The position numbers and the translations under genes were made by a program. The notes beneath the pieces are model-generated. The model saw only the letters and a list, made by a program, of their open reading frames with translations. It was not told where the DNA came from and searched no databases. A stretch of DNA of 64,000 bases from assembly GCA_964575455.1 (NCBI GenBank), contig CAZNRX010000010.1:1-64000 (forward strand), given 5' to 3'. Below are positions 1 to 8,346 of the stretch, piece by piece (the stretch's first letter is position 1; each line of letters begins with the position of its first letter). Origin of the DNA: SKLM01 sp964575455 (GTDB lineage Bacteria > Chloroflexota > Anaerolineae > B4-G1).

Positions 1-49
1 TGCCTGGGATGAAGCTGTCTTGAATTGTTAACGTGCGACTTTTACCTTA

Positions 50-592
50 ATGCGTATCAACTATGGGGAGAACGTCGGGGCAGACATCACTGTCTCTGGC
101 ACAGTGGGGGCCGCGCTTGAGGGAGCAGCGAACGGGTTGCCTGCCCTGGCCGTCTCTCTCCAGACGCCCAAGAGGATGCATACATCCCCCTCCGAGGAGG
201 TAGATTTCGCTGCTGCTGTACACTTCACTAACCTCTTCGCCTGCTATCTGCTTGAGATCTCGCTGCCGTTCGACGTGGATGTACTCAAGGTGGATCTACC
301 CTCAGATGTCACGCCCGACGCGGCCTGGCGACTGACGCGTGTTTCTCGCCACACGTATTTCGTCCCGCTCCCGCCCGGGCGCGATGACTTGGCGCAGCCT
401 GCGCGGATTGACTACGAGGCCCTTCCTCACCCCGAGCGCACCGAGCCCGATTCCGATATCTACGCCCTGGCGGTCGACCACGTGGTCTCTGTTGCTCCCT
501 TGAGCTACGATCTCACGTCCCGCGTCGACCGGGGGGCGATGGAGGAGCTGTTGCGGGGTGCTGTCCATCCTCGTGTGCCGAGGGCCCGTTGA
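50..592 (+). pseudogene. surE: 5'-truncated SurE (5'/3'-nucleotidase) remnant
   Basis: The 180-residue reading frame matches the C-terminal two thirds of SurE, a metal-dependent survival nucleotidase. RINYGENVGAD near the N-terminus corresponds to the conserved SGIN..NxG loop, SGTVGAALEGA is the next conserved block, and SVAPLSYDLTSR is the usual C-terminal block. Full SurE is about 250-260 residues, and its N-terminal Asp-Asp metal ligands lie about 90 residues before this loop. Here an in-frame TAA at 29-31 closes the frame and the residues before the loop do not resemble SurE. Either a frameshift lies in or just before the first 50 bases or the gene is a decayed fragment. Without the Asp pair the product should be inactive. 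The stop codon overlaps the -35 box of the next transcription unit. Confidence 0.75.
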
Positions 593-616
593 CCCACCAA
601 GGCAGTGTGCTATAAT
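589..616 (+). promoter_or_regulatory. sigma-A-type promoter for the 747 operon
   Basis: TTGACC at 589-594 and TATAAT at 611-616 are separated by 16 bases. TGC precedes the -10, giving an extended -10. The -35 overlaps the stop codon of the surE remnant. Predicted transcription start is near 623, leaving a leader of about 120 bases before the GT2 gene at 747. Confidence 0.7.
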
Positions 617-695
617 CGACTGCGGCGATGGTGTGCGTGACGTTGATTGAGGTACAACGCACCGGTAAGGTGTATCGCAACGTGTGTCATCCGTC

Positions 696-718
696 AGGAG
701 CTTGAGTTAGGAGCTTGA
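696..718 (+). repeat. 10-bp direct repeat in the leader of the 747 operon
   Basis: AGGAGCTTGA occurs at 696-705 and again at 709-718, a 13-base period. Both copies contain an AGGAG ribosome-binding-like core but lie 29-47 bases before the ATG at 747, so they do not decide that start. The first copy contains the stop of a possible 25-codon leader frame (628-705). Confidence 0.6.
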
Positions 719-746
719 TCCACGCTGTCGTGAGCCAAGGCACAGA

Positions 747-1784
747 ATGGAATCACCAGAAGCTGTCGTTGATATCTCTGTAGTGCTCCCGGTCTATAAC
801 GAAGCTGGCTCGCTGCCAGATCTGATTGCGGATATCACCCGGGTGCTTGGGCACCTGGAGCGGCCATACGAGATCATCGCGGTCGATGATGGCAGCTCCG
901 ACGATAGCCTGTGGATTCTGCAGAGGTTACAGGAAGGCGATCCTCACTTGCGCATTGTGGAGTTCCGCCGTAACTTCGGTCAGACGGCGGCCTTCGATGC
1001 TGGGTTCGACTACGCCCGTGGCGAGATCATCGTGACCATGGATGCCGATGGTCAGAACGACCCGGCCGACATCCCGCGGTTGCTGAAAGCGATGGAGGAG
1101 GGGGACTACGATCTGGTCAACGGATGGCGCAAGGATCGGAAGGAGCCCTTTCTCACGCGCAGATTACCCTCGACAGTTGCCAACTGGCTGATTGCCAGCG
1201 CCAGCGACATTCATCTTCACGACCGTGGCTGCTCTTTGAAGGCTATGCGTCGCGATCTTGTGAAGCAGATGAATCTCTATGGCGAGCTTCACCGCTTCAT
1301 TCCGGAGATAGCCAGCTTGATCGGCGTGCGGGTGGCCGAGGTGCCGGTAGCCGATCGCCCGCGACGGGCCGGCAGGTCGAAGTATGGGGCTCTGGCTCGC
1401 ATGCCGAGGGTGCTGCTTGATCTTGTAACAGTCTCCTTCCTGCTGAGCTACTCCAAGCGTCCCATGCAGCTTTTTGGCTCTTTCGGCCTCTTGAGCGGCG
1501 GGATCGGAGGGCTTATCGGGCTCTATCTCGTCACAGCGAAGATCCTCCGGGGTCTTCTCTACGGTGAGGAGGCGTTTCGCCGCTTTCGAATCGGCACCAG
1601 CCCGTGGACGATGCTGTCTGTGTTGTTGATTGTGCTCGGTGTTCAGTTCCTGATGATGGGCCTGTTGGGCGAGATCCTCACTCGCACGTACCATGAAGCG
1701 CAGGAGAAGCCGATCTACGTCGTCCGTCGCGTGCTGGAAGGAGGAGATTCATCAGAGATCCCTGTAGGAGGTGACGAAGCATGA
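747..1784 (+). CDS. GT2 polyprenyl-phosphate sugar synthase (GtrB/DPM1-like)
   Basis: 345 residues. The N-terminal GT-A domain starts VVLPVYNEAGSL and has the nucleotide-binding DDGSSDDS block. A DADGQNDP motif around residue 100 supplies the metal-binding DxD-type site. Two hydrophobic segments in the last 120 residues (near SFLLSYSKRPM and SVLLIVLGVQFLMMGLL) are the paired membrane anchor typical of GtrB-type enzymes. These transfer a sugar from a nucleotide donor to polyprenyl phosphate on the cytoplasmic face. First gene after the promoter at 589-616. Its TGA overlaps the next ATG, indicating translational coupling. Inferred role: donor supply for the GT-C enzymes downstream. The sugar cannot be read from sequence. 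Confidence 0.88.
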   Translation: MESPEAVVDISVVLPVYNEAGSLPDLIADITRVLGHLERPYEIIAVDDGSSDDSLWILQRLQEGDPHLRIVEFRRNFGQTAAFDAGFDYARGEIIVTMDADGQNDPADIPRLLKAMEEGDYDLVNGWRKDRKEPFLTRRLPSTVANWLIASASDIHLHDRGCSLKAMRRDLVKQMNLYGELHRFIPEIASLIGVRVAEVPVADRPRRAGRSKYGALARMPRVLLDLVTVSFLLSYSKRPMQLFGSFGLLSGGIGGLIGLYLVTAKILRGLLYGEEAFRRFRIGTSPWTMLSVLLIVLGVQFLMMGLLGEILTRTYHEAQEKPIYVVRRVLEGGDSSEIPVGGDEA

Positions 1785-3427
1785 GCCGCGTCCTGGTCAT
1801 TGGCATCGACGGTGCGACCTTCGACCTGATCCGCCCATGGACGGAGAAGGGCGATCTGCCTAACCTGGCTCGCCTGATGTCCGAAGGAGTGCATGGCCCG
1901 TTGACGTCGACGCTTCCTCCGGTGACCTCGCCGGCCTGGCCGACGTTCGCCACCGGAAAGAACCCGGGCAAGCACGGGGTTTTCGATTTCATCCGTCCGT
2001 TGGGGGGAAAGTTCGACTTGATCAACGCTTCTTCACTCCGTGCCCCGACGCTCTGGGAGATCCTGTCCAAGGCTGGACGCAGAGTGGGTATCATGAATGT
2101 GCCCGTCACCTATCCCCCCAAGCCGGTCAACGGGTTCGTCATCGGCGGCATGTTGTCGCCCATGACGGGGGCTTTCACCTATCCATCCGACTTCCTCGAC
2201 CAGTACGCTGATAAGCTAGGACCATACCACATCGCTCCCAGCGTCCAGTACAAGGAGGGCAACGAGGAGGCCTTTACGGCGGACCTGCTGGATCTCGTTG
2301 ACCGTCGTGGGCAGTATGCGCTGCGACTGATGGAGGATCATGCCTCTTACGATTTCTTGATGTTCCATTTCCAGGCCACTGACGTTCTCCAGCACGCGCT
2401 GTGGAAGGTCATCGATCCGTCGTATCCTCGCTACGATGCCGCGGCTGCTGCTCGCTTTGCCCCCGCGTTCAAGCGGGTTTATCAGAGTATCGACGATGCC
2501 ATCGGTCGGATGCTGGAGCGCGTTGTTGAGCCAGACGATGACACTACTCTCATCGTGATGTCCGATCACGGCTTCGGGCCACTCCAGCACTCGGTCAACC
2601 TGAACCTATTCTTGTTGGATCAGGGCTTGCTGCAGCTCAAGCGTGGGGCCTGGACGCGGCTCAAGACAGGCCTCTTCAGGGCCGGTCTTACCCCTGCTTC
2701 GATCTGGCACTTGATTGAGCGCGTCGGTCTCCAGAACTACGTCTGGCAGGTCTCGAAATCGATGCGCAACAAGATCGTGAGCAAGTTTCTCTCCTTCGAT
2801 GACGTCGACTGGTCTCGGACCCTGGCCTACTCCATCGGTCACGTGGGTCAGATCTACATCAATCTGAAAGGCCGTGAGCCTGAGGGAATCGTCGAGCCCG
2901 GGGCCGAGTACAGGGCCGTGCGTCAGCGTGTCATAGATGCGCTGCAAGAGCTTCGCCATCCCCGGACGGGTGAGCCTATGGTTGACGAGGTCATCCCCGG
3001 TGATAGGGTGGTTCATGGCCCCTACGCTGATCGTGGCGCCGATCTCCATCTCGTCCTTGATGGCTATCGGGCCATCGCGTTTCCGCTGTTTGCCGCTGAT
3101 CGTCGCATTGTGACCCGACAGATCCGAGGCGATTCAGGCTGCCACCGTCGGCACGGCATCCTCATCGCTTGGGGTGCCGGCATACGTCCCGGCGAAACGG
3201 CGAACAATGCCCACATCATGGACCTGACGCCCACCATTCTACACCTGATGGGGCTCCGGGTGCCGGGTGACATGGATGGTCAGGTGTTGACCTCTGTGCT
3301 CACCCTGGATCGATCTGTCGAGTACGCGCGGGTGGAGACGGGCGAACTTGACGCCGAGGAGGTACTCTCCGCCGAGGAGGCCTCCGAGGTGGAGAGACGC
3401 CTGCGGTCTCTGGGCTACCTGGGCTGA
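1781..3427 (+). CDS. alkaline-phosphatase-superfamily phosphodiesterase (type I NPP family)
   Basis: 548 residues. Asp10 in VIGIDGATFD is the expected metal ligand. TSPAWPTFATGKNPGKHG around residues 49-66 aligns with the nucleophile block of nucleotide pyrophosphatases, making Thr49 the likely nucleophile. SDHGFGP holds the Asp-His metal pair, and SGCHRRHGILIAWG near residue 455 is the C-terminal His block. No clear signal peptide. Such enzymes hydrolyse phosphate mono- or diesters and recur in bacterial glycan clusters, where they may act on lipid-linked phosphates; that role is an inference. The start overlaps the preceding stop as ATGA, so it is co-translated with the GT2 gene. Confidence 0.85.
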   Translation: MSRVLVIGIDGATFDLIRPWTEKGDLPNLARLMSEGVHGPLTSTLPPVTSPAWPTFATGKNPGKHGVFDFIRPLGGKFDLINASSLRAPTLWEILSKAGRRVGIMNVPVTYPPKPVNGFVIGGMLSPMTGAFTYPSDFLDQYADKLGPYHIAPSVQYKEGNEEAFTADLLDLVDRRGQYALRLMEDHASYDFLMFHFQATDVLQHALWKVIDPSYPRYDAAAAARFAPAFKRVYQSIDDAIGRMLERVVEPDDDTTLIVMSDHGFGPLQHSVNLNLFLLDQGLLQLKRGAWTRLKTGLFRAGLTPASIWHLIERVGLQNYVWQVSKSMRNKIVSKFLSFDDVDWSRTLAYSIGHVGQIYINLKGREPEGIVEPGAEYRAVRQRVIDALQELRHPRTGEPMVDEVIPGDRVVHGPYADRGADLHLVLDGYRAIAFPLFAADRRIVTRQIRGDSGCHRRHGILIAWGAGIRPGETANNAHIMDLTPTILHLMGLRVPGDMDGQVLTSVLTLDRSVEYARVETGELDAEEVLSAEEASEVERRLRSLGYLG

Positions 3428-3467
3428 GGAAGAGCTGGCATTCCTGCGACAACTCCATGAGTGGATA

Positions 3468-5483
3468 ATGGGCATCCGAAGGAGCTCTTCTCTCGGTGAC
3501 CACTGTCGACCCGCTGACTGCGTTGGCTCTGGGGTGGGGGGAGACGACGTACCGGTGGTAGACGGCGTCCCTTCGCGCTCAAGAGCTTTCTGGCTGGGCG
3601 TCGCCATCATCGCCCTGGCCTGCCTCGTGCGTTTGCCCACCCTCACCTGGCACAGCCTGAACTTCGATGAGGGTGCCAGTCTACATTTCTCTGATGCGTC
3701 GTATCAAGAGCTGTTTGCGCATTTTGCCGATTTGAGCGTCGACCGTCATCCCCTGCTGTACTACATCCTGCTCAAGGCATGGCGACAGGTTGCCGGCGAT
3801 TCGGACGTGATGCTGCGTTTACCGTCGGCCTTTGCAGGCATCCTGACAGTTGCGTTGGTCTACGAGATTGGGCGACGACGATTGGGCGAGGCTGCAGCCG
3901 GGTTCGCTGCCCTGCTGATCGTGCTTAGCCCGTTGGTTGTCTACCAGCATCAAGACGCGCGCATGTATGCACCGGCGTTGCTTTTCGCTACGTTGGCTAT
4001 GGGGGCCTTCTGGGAGCTGTTGGGGTACGGCCCCCACGACCCGAAACTGGCCGTCGCCGCCATCCTCTGCGTCGCTCTCACCCTGGCGGGATATACCCAC
4101 GTGATTGCTGCGACGTTGTTCCCTGCTCTGGGTTTGAGCTTGATCTGGACGTTTTGTCGTGCTGGATTCGATCATCGTCGGGCAGCGATTTACGGGATGG
4201 GCACCCTCGGCGTGAGCGCTGTGGCGTATGGGCCGTACGTGGTCAACATCTTCCGTAAGGGAGGCAGTGGAAGCGGAGGAGCGTCGCCCGGTGCTTGGTT
4301 GAGGACAAGTCTGGGTGCGGTGCGAACGCTCATAGATTACCAGGCGGTGGTGGACTTCCCGGGTCAAGCATGGTGTCTGTTGGGGCTTCTATATCTGATC
4401 GTCATCGTGGGCGTGTGGCGCTCCAGACGGCACGGTGTTATGATCGCACTCTGGTTCGTCTCTATCTTGGCGCTGACCATCTTCGTCACGCTGCGAATCG
4501 ATTTCTTCCAGCCGAAGGTCTTCGTGTTCAGCGCGGTTCCATTCGCTTTCCTCACAGCGCTCGCGGCGTTTGGCGAATCGGGGACGTTCAGGTGGTACGG
4601 CACGCTGCCGGCCTTGGTTGTGGTCTGTCTCGCGCTCTGTGGCCTGTTGGTTCAGTGGCGCGGAGAGCGCGGAAGGGAGGATTTTCGTCACGCTGCCCAG
4701 TTCCTGCAGGCACGTGCCGCGCCAGAGGACAGGGTTTTGGTGCACGTCTCCTGGGCGCGCTTCGTGTTCGGACACTACTACAATGAGGAGTTCGTCCATC
4801 CCTTTCCCAACAACGTGGATTCAAGCACGCCAGTTGGAGACATCTTGCAGCCCTACCTCGATGCCAATGTGCTGTGGTTGGTGCAGACAGGCGTCGATCT
4901 CGCGGGATCAGCTGGTGACCCCGATCACCGGGTACAGCACTGGCTGTCTGAGCGCTACCCCGTCGTCACAGCCGTCTTTCCGAAAGGGGTCGATGTATGG
5001 GGATATGCCACTCGTTATCGCTTCAAATCCCTGCCGGACGAGGCGACGCCGGTGCGTGCGGTCTATTCAAACGGTTTGACGCTGGTCGGCTACCACCTGC
5101 CGATGCGTGGTCTCCCCTCGCGCGATCGTTGGTTTCACCCCCCGAGCACCTGGGTGCCCGTCACGCTCTACTGGTCTGTGACCCAGCCGTTGAGCGCGGA
5201 GGTCGACATCTCGGTTTCCCTGGAGGACGAACAGGGCAACGTGTGGGGAGGGGAATTACCGCGGGAGAAGGACTTGCGCGCCTTCTATGCCCCGCTGCAA
5301 TGGCGGCCTGGCGAGGTCGTTCGCTGGGATTTCGACGTCAACACGAACCCGCAGGTGTCTCCGGGGACCTACAAGGTGGTTGTGCGTGTGTACGAGAGGG
5401 ATGGCGGGGTTCCACTGGAGCGCGCGGGCGGCGAGGACTGGCTGATTCTCGACCGGGTATGCTTTTCAGGAAGCCAACCATGA
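3468..5483 (+). CDS. GT39-like (GT-C) membrane glycosyltransferase with C-terminal beta module
   Basis: 671 residues from the ATG at 3468. About ten hydrophobic stretches follow a short N-terminus. NFDEGA (residues 65-70) is the acidic first-loop motif of PMT/ArnT-type enzymes and DRHPLLYYILLKAW the second conserved loop block. These enzymes take sugar from a polyprenyl-phosphate donor at the outer membrane face. After the last membrane segment lies a soluble stretch ending in LTLVGYHLP, VTLYWSV and SPGTYKVVVRVYERDGG, one copy of a beta-sandwich-like module shared with neighbours. The start is uncertain: a GTG at 3555 has a GGGGGAG sequence 13 bases upstream and gives a more usual short N-terminus. 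The frame also extends upstream into the preceding gene, but that part lacks similarity. The stop overlaps the next start. Confidence 0.82.
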   Translation: MGIRRSSSLGDHCRPADCVGSGVGGDDVPVVDGVPSRSRAFWLGVAIIALACLVRLPTLTWHSLNFDEGASLHFSDASYQELFAHFADLSVDRHPLLYYILLKAWRQVAGDSDVMLRLPSAFAGILTVALVYEIGRRRLGEAAAGFAALLIVLSPLVVYQHQDARMYAPALLFATLAMGAFWELLGYGPHDPKLAVAAILCVALTLAGYTHVIAATLFPALGLSLIWTFCRAGFDHRRAAIYGMGTLGVSAVAYGPYVVNIFRKGGSGSGGASPGAWLRTSLGAVRTLIDYQAVVDFPGQAWCLLGLLYLIVIVGVWRSRRHGVMIALWFVSILALTIFVTLRIDFFQPKVFVFSAVPFAFLTALAAFGESGTFRWYGTLPALVVVCLALCGLLVQWRGERGREDFRHAAQFLQARAAPEDRVLVHVSWARFVFGHYYNEEFVHPFPNNVDSSTPVGDILQPYLDANVLWLVQTGVDLAGSAGDPDHRVQHWLSERYPVVTAVFPKGVDVWGYATRYRFKSLPDEATPVRAVYSNGLTLVGYHLPMRGLPSRDRWFHPPSTWVPVTLYWSVTQPLSAEVDISVSLEDEQGNVWGGELPREKDLRAFYAPLQWRPGEVVRWDFDVNTNPQVSPGTYKVVVRVYERDGGVPLERAGGEDWLILDRVCFSGSQP

Positions 5484-7519
5484 CCCGCTGTCTCAAGTCC
5501 GAATGGATAGGCTTGACGTTGCTGATCGTCGGGCTGTGCCTGTATGTGCCCTTCCGTAGTGTCTCCCTGGATGACTTCGATGGCTACAGCTTCGCCCTTG
5601 CCTTGTCCGAGTTCGATCTGGCCTTGCAGCAGCCGCAGCCGCCAGGCTTCCCCGCCTATGTGGGCCTGGCGCGGTGCCTCCATTGCCTCACCGGGGACGT
5701 GGTCGGGGCGCTTACCTGGCTGAGCGCGTTCAGTGGCGCCGCAGCTCTCCTCCTCGTCTACGCCATCGGACGGCAGCTCGACCCTGCACACCCGCTGACC
5801 GGCCTCGCAGCTGCCTTGTGGATGGGCCTGACGCCGCTGGGCTGGCTCACGGCCGAGAAGGCGCTCAGTGACACCGCCGGCCTGGCAGGGATATTGCTCC
5901 CTCTGTGGCTATGGGCGCGCTGGCACCGCAAGCCTGAGGATCTCCGCTGGATGGCGGCGGCGGCCCTGACGAGTGGCATCGCGCTCGGCATTCGCCCGCA
6001 GAACGGGCTGCCCCTCTTCCTCTATCTCCTCTACGTTCTGCTCGCTCACAGCCTGCCGCGGCAGAGGTGGGCGCCAGGGAAGATGGACCTGCCTTGGCTC
6101 ATCGCTGGGGTGTTGGGGCTCTGCGGCGTGTTGATCTGGTTGGTGCCCACGGCGTGGACAGTGGGGGGGCTGGCGACCTACTCGTCGCTGATCCAAGAAC
6201 ACGCGGCTCACGTGGGCCAGGCTGACTCGCTGTGGTCGATGAGCGTTCCTCCGGTGACCGCTCTGCGCTATCGCCTGCTGGCATTCGGTGATACGCTCCT
6301 CAGCTCGCTGGTGGGGGTGGGGCTTTTCACGGCGGGTGCACGGGCGCCCGGGCCCGTCACCCCGGTTTCCCTATCCGGCGGTCTGCGCTTAGGGGCGTTG
6401 ATCCTCATCATTGGCGTGGGCCTTGCGCGGGCGGATTGGCGCCGTCGTGCAACGTGTGGGCTAGCCCTGTGGACGGTGGTCGTAGCAACACAAATCTTCC
6501 TCTATGAGACGCTGGATCGTCCGCGATTGATGCTGCCGCTCTTGCCGCCGCTGGCGCTGCTGACGGCGAGTGGATGGGCCCGTGTTCGTCGGCCCCGGTG
6601 GCTCGGCCCTTTGGTCGTGGCCGTCACCTGCTTGGCTCTGTTGGTTCAGGGCGTCCCACTGGTTGCGAAGATCGCTACAGTGCCCTCACCGCCGGCTCAG
6701 GCGACGGCCTATGTGGCTGCTCGCTATCCACCCGAGGCGACGTTGATCGCGGCGGCCGGCTCGTTCCGCGCGGTGCAGGTCGAGTTGTCGGCCTATCCGC
6801 TGGTCTACCTCTACCGCTTCGATGCGGAAGCGGTGCAGGACGTGCTCTCGGAGATGCGTTACGTCGTGATATTCGACCGCGACAAGTTCCCACCGAAGTC
6901 TGTGGCGGCGCTGAGCCACGATGGACGATGGGTCACGCTGGAGGATCGGACCTTTGCCCGCGATCGTCGCGTCCATGCACAGCATGACCAAGTGCGCGTC
7001 CAAGTGCTCGCTTCGCCGTCTCAGGTGCCGACGCAAGCCTTGCGACTCCCCAATGACGGCTGCATCGACCTCGGAGGGGAGGACGATGGGCGTTATCTGG
7101 GGGCGGGTTGGTTCCGCCCGGAGACCATCGGTGGCGCGCGAGGACGATGGGCCGGTGGTAGCCTGACCTCAACAGTGCGACTGGTGCTCCCCCCCGCGGC
7201 AGTAGCGACTGACGTTGTCACTACGAGTCGAACCTATCGACTGCGAGGCCGTGCGTTGGCTTTCCCATCGAGCCAGGTGATGCGTATCCAGGTCGCTGAC
7301 TGGACCATAGGCGAGCTCTCACTGCCTCAAGCTTGGACGGAGTTCGATATGCCGCTTCCGGCCGACGCCGCCGCGTCGGCCCCAGTCATGACCCTGGCTT
7401 TCGCCCACGCCAGAGCGGAATCACCCTTTGATGTCAGCTCTGGGGGGAGTTCTGACCGCCGTCCGCTGACGGCGGCTTATGATTGGCTATGCGTTGAGAC
7501 AATTTACGAGACGCCGTAG
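5480..7519 (+). CDS. GT39-like polytopic membrane glycosyltransferase
   Basis: 679 residues. The start at 5480 is chosen because its ATG overlaps the previous TGA as ATGA and precedes the first membrane segment; the frame runs further upstream only as overlap with the preceding gene. DDFDGYSFA sits where GT-C enzymes carry their acidic first loop, and QPQPPGFPAYVGLARCL matches the HPPxYP-type second loop. About ten hydrophobic stretches follow, then roughly 250 extracytoplasmic residues that look beta-rich but do not carry the GYxL...LYW signature of the neighbours. Inferred function: transfer of a lipid-linked sugar at the cell surface. Acceptor unknown. Confidence 0.75.
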   Translation: MTRCLKSEWIGLTLLIVGLCLYVPFRSVSLDDFDGYSFALALSEFDLALQQPQPPGFPAYVGLARCLHCLTGDVVGALTWLSAFSGAAALLLVYAIGRQLDPAHPLTGLAAALWMGLTPLGWLTAEKALSDTAGLAGILLPLWLWARWHRKPEDLRWMAAAALTSGIALGIRPQNGLPLFLYLLYVLLAHSLPRQRWAPGKMDLPWLIAGVLGLCGVLIWLVPTAWTVGGLATYSSLIQEHAAHVGQADSLWSMSVPPVTALRYRLLAFGDTLLSSLVGVGLFTAGARAPGPVTPVSLSGGLRLGALILIIGVGLARADWRRRATCGLALWTVVVATQIFLYETLDRPRLMLPLLPPLALLTASGWARVRRPRWLGPLVVAVTCLALLVQGVPLVAKIATVPSPPAQATAYVAARYPPEATLIAAAGSFRAVQVELSAYPLVYLYRFDAEAVQDVLSEMRYVVIFDRDKFPPKSVAALSHDGRWVTLEDRTFARDRRVHAQHDQVRVQVLASPSQVPTQALRLPNDGCIDLGGEDDGRYLGAGWFRPETIGGARGRWAGGSLTSTVRLVLPPAAVATDVVTTSRTYRLRGRALAFPSSQVMRIQVADWTIGELSLPQAWTEFDMPLPADAAASAPVMTLAFAHARAESPFDVSSGGSSDRRPLTAAYDWLCVETIYETP

Positions 7520-7539
7520 CGTGACTTGAAGGTGTGAGT

Positions 7540-8346
7540 ATGGACGCCGAAAGGAAAGTTGTCGTGGTCATGCCCGCGTATAATGCGGAGAAGACGTTGA
7601 AGCTCACCTATGCCGACCTGCCCCACGACCACATCGATCACGTCATTCTGGTCGACGATCACAGCCAGGACGCTACGGTTGAGATCGCGCAGGAGCTGGG
7701 ATTGGAGGTCTACGTCCACAATCGAAACTATGGCTATGGCGCCAACCAGAAGACGTGCTACAGGGAGGCGCTCAGAGCAGGCGCCACGATTGTGGTCATG
7801 GTCCATCCAGACTATCAGTATGATCCAAAGCTCTTACCCGATATGGTCCAACCGATCATTGAAGGTCGAGCTGATGTTGTATTGGGATCCAGGATGCTGG
7901 CGGGATCAGCTCTGTGGCAGGGAATGCCCTGGTGGAAGTACCTTGCCAATCGGTTCCTGACGTGGCTGGAGAACAGGGCTTTTGGTCTGAAACTCAGTGA
8001 GTACCATACTGGCTATCGCGCCTACACCCGGGACGTGCTGAGCAATATCAGCTTCCACAGCAATTCCGACGGATTCATATTTGACCAGGAGATTATCGCG
8101 CAGATCGTTCTTACCAACTATCGCATAGCGGAGATATCGGTTCCGGTTCGATATTTCCCAGAGGCGTCCTCGGCTGGCTTTGTCGCGAGTACCTTCTACG
8201 GGCTGCAAATCCTGTGGCTCCTCCTGTTGTACAAGCTCCAATTCTGGGGCTTGATCTCGATCCCGCAGTTCGCCGGATCGCGGTCCTGCTGTAAGGGTCT
8301 GGATGACAGCTCTCGCGAGGGGACCAACGTCGCCCCAAAAGCCTGA
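7540..8346 (+). CDS. GT2 glycosyltransferase (dolichyl-phosphate mannose synthase-like)
   Basis: 268 residues. VVVMPAYNAEKTL starts the GT-A fold, followed by LVDDHSQDAT, GYGANQKTC and a VHPDYQYDP motif in the position of the DxD loop. One hydrophobic stretch (LQILWLLLLYKLQFWGLI) lies near the C-terminus. The ATG at 7540 is preferred because AAGG lies 7 bases upstream; the GTG at 7534 is only one base from that site. This is the second polyprenyl-phosphate-sugar-synthase-like enzyme in the cluster, so the neighbours may use two different lipid-linked sugars. Its stop is immediately followed by the next ATG. Confidence 0.85.
   Translation: MDAERKVVVVMPAYNAEKTLKLTYADLPHDHIDHVILVDDHSQDATVEIAQELGLEVYVHNRNYGYGANQKTCYREALRAGATIVVMVHPDYQYDPKLLPDMVQPIIEGRADVVLGSRMLAGSALWQGMPWWKYLANRFLTWLENRAFGLKLSEYHTGYRAYTRDVLSNISFHSNSDGFIFDQEIIAQIVLTNYRIAEISVPVRYFPEASSAGFVASTFYGLQILWLLLLYKLQFWGLISIPQFAGSRSCCKGLDDSSREGTNVAPKA

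Noticed and set aside
3348..3467. Upstream extension of the GT39-like gene
   Set aside because: It overlaps 80 bases of the phosphodiesterase gene and encodes Arg/Pro-rich sequence unlike any membrane glycosyltransferase N-terminus.
4997..5479. Upstream extension of the 5480 gene
   Set aside because: All of it lies within the preceding gene in another frame; the ATGA overlap at 5480 is the natural start.
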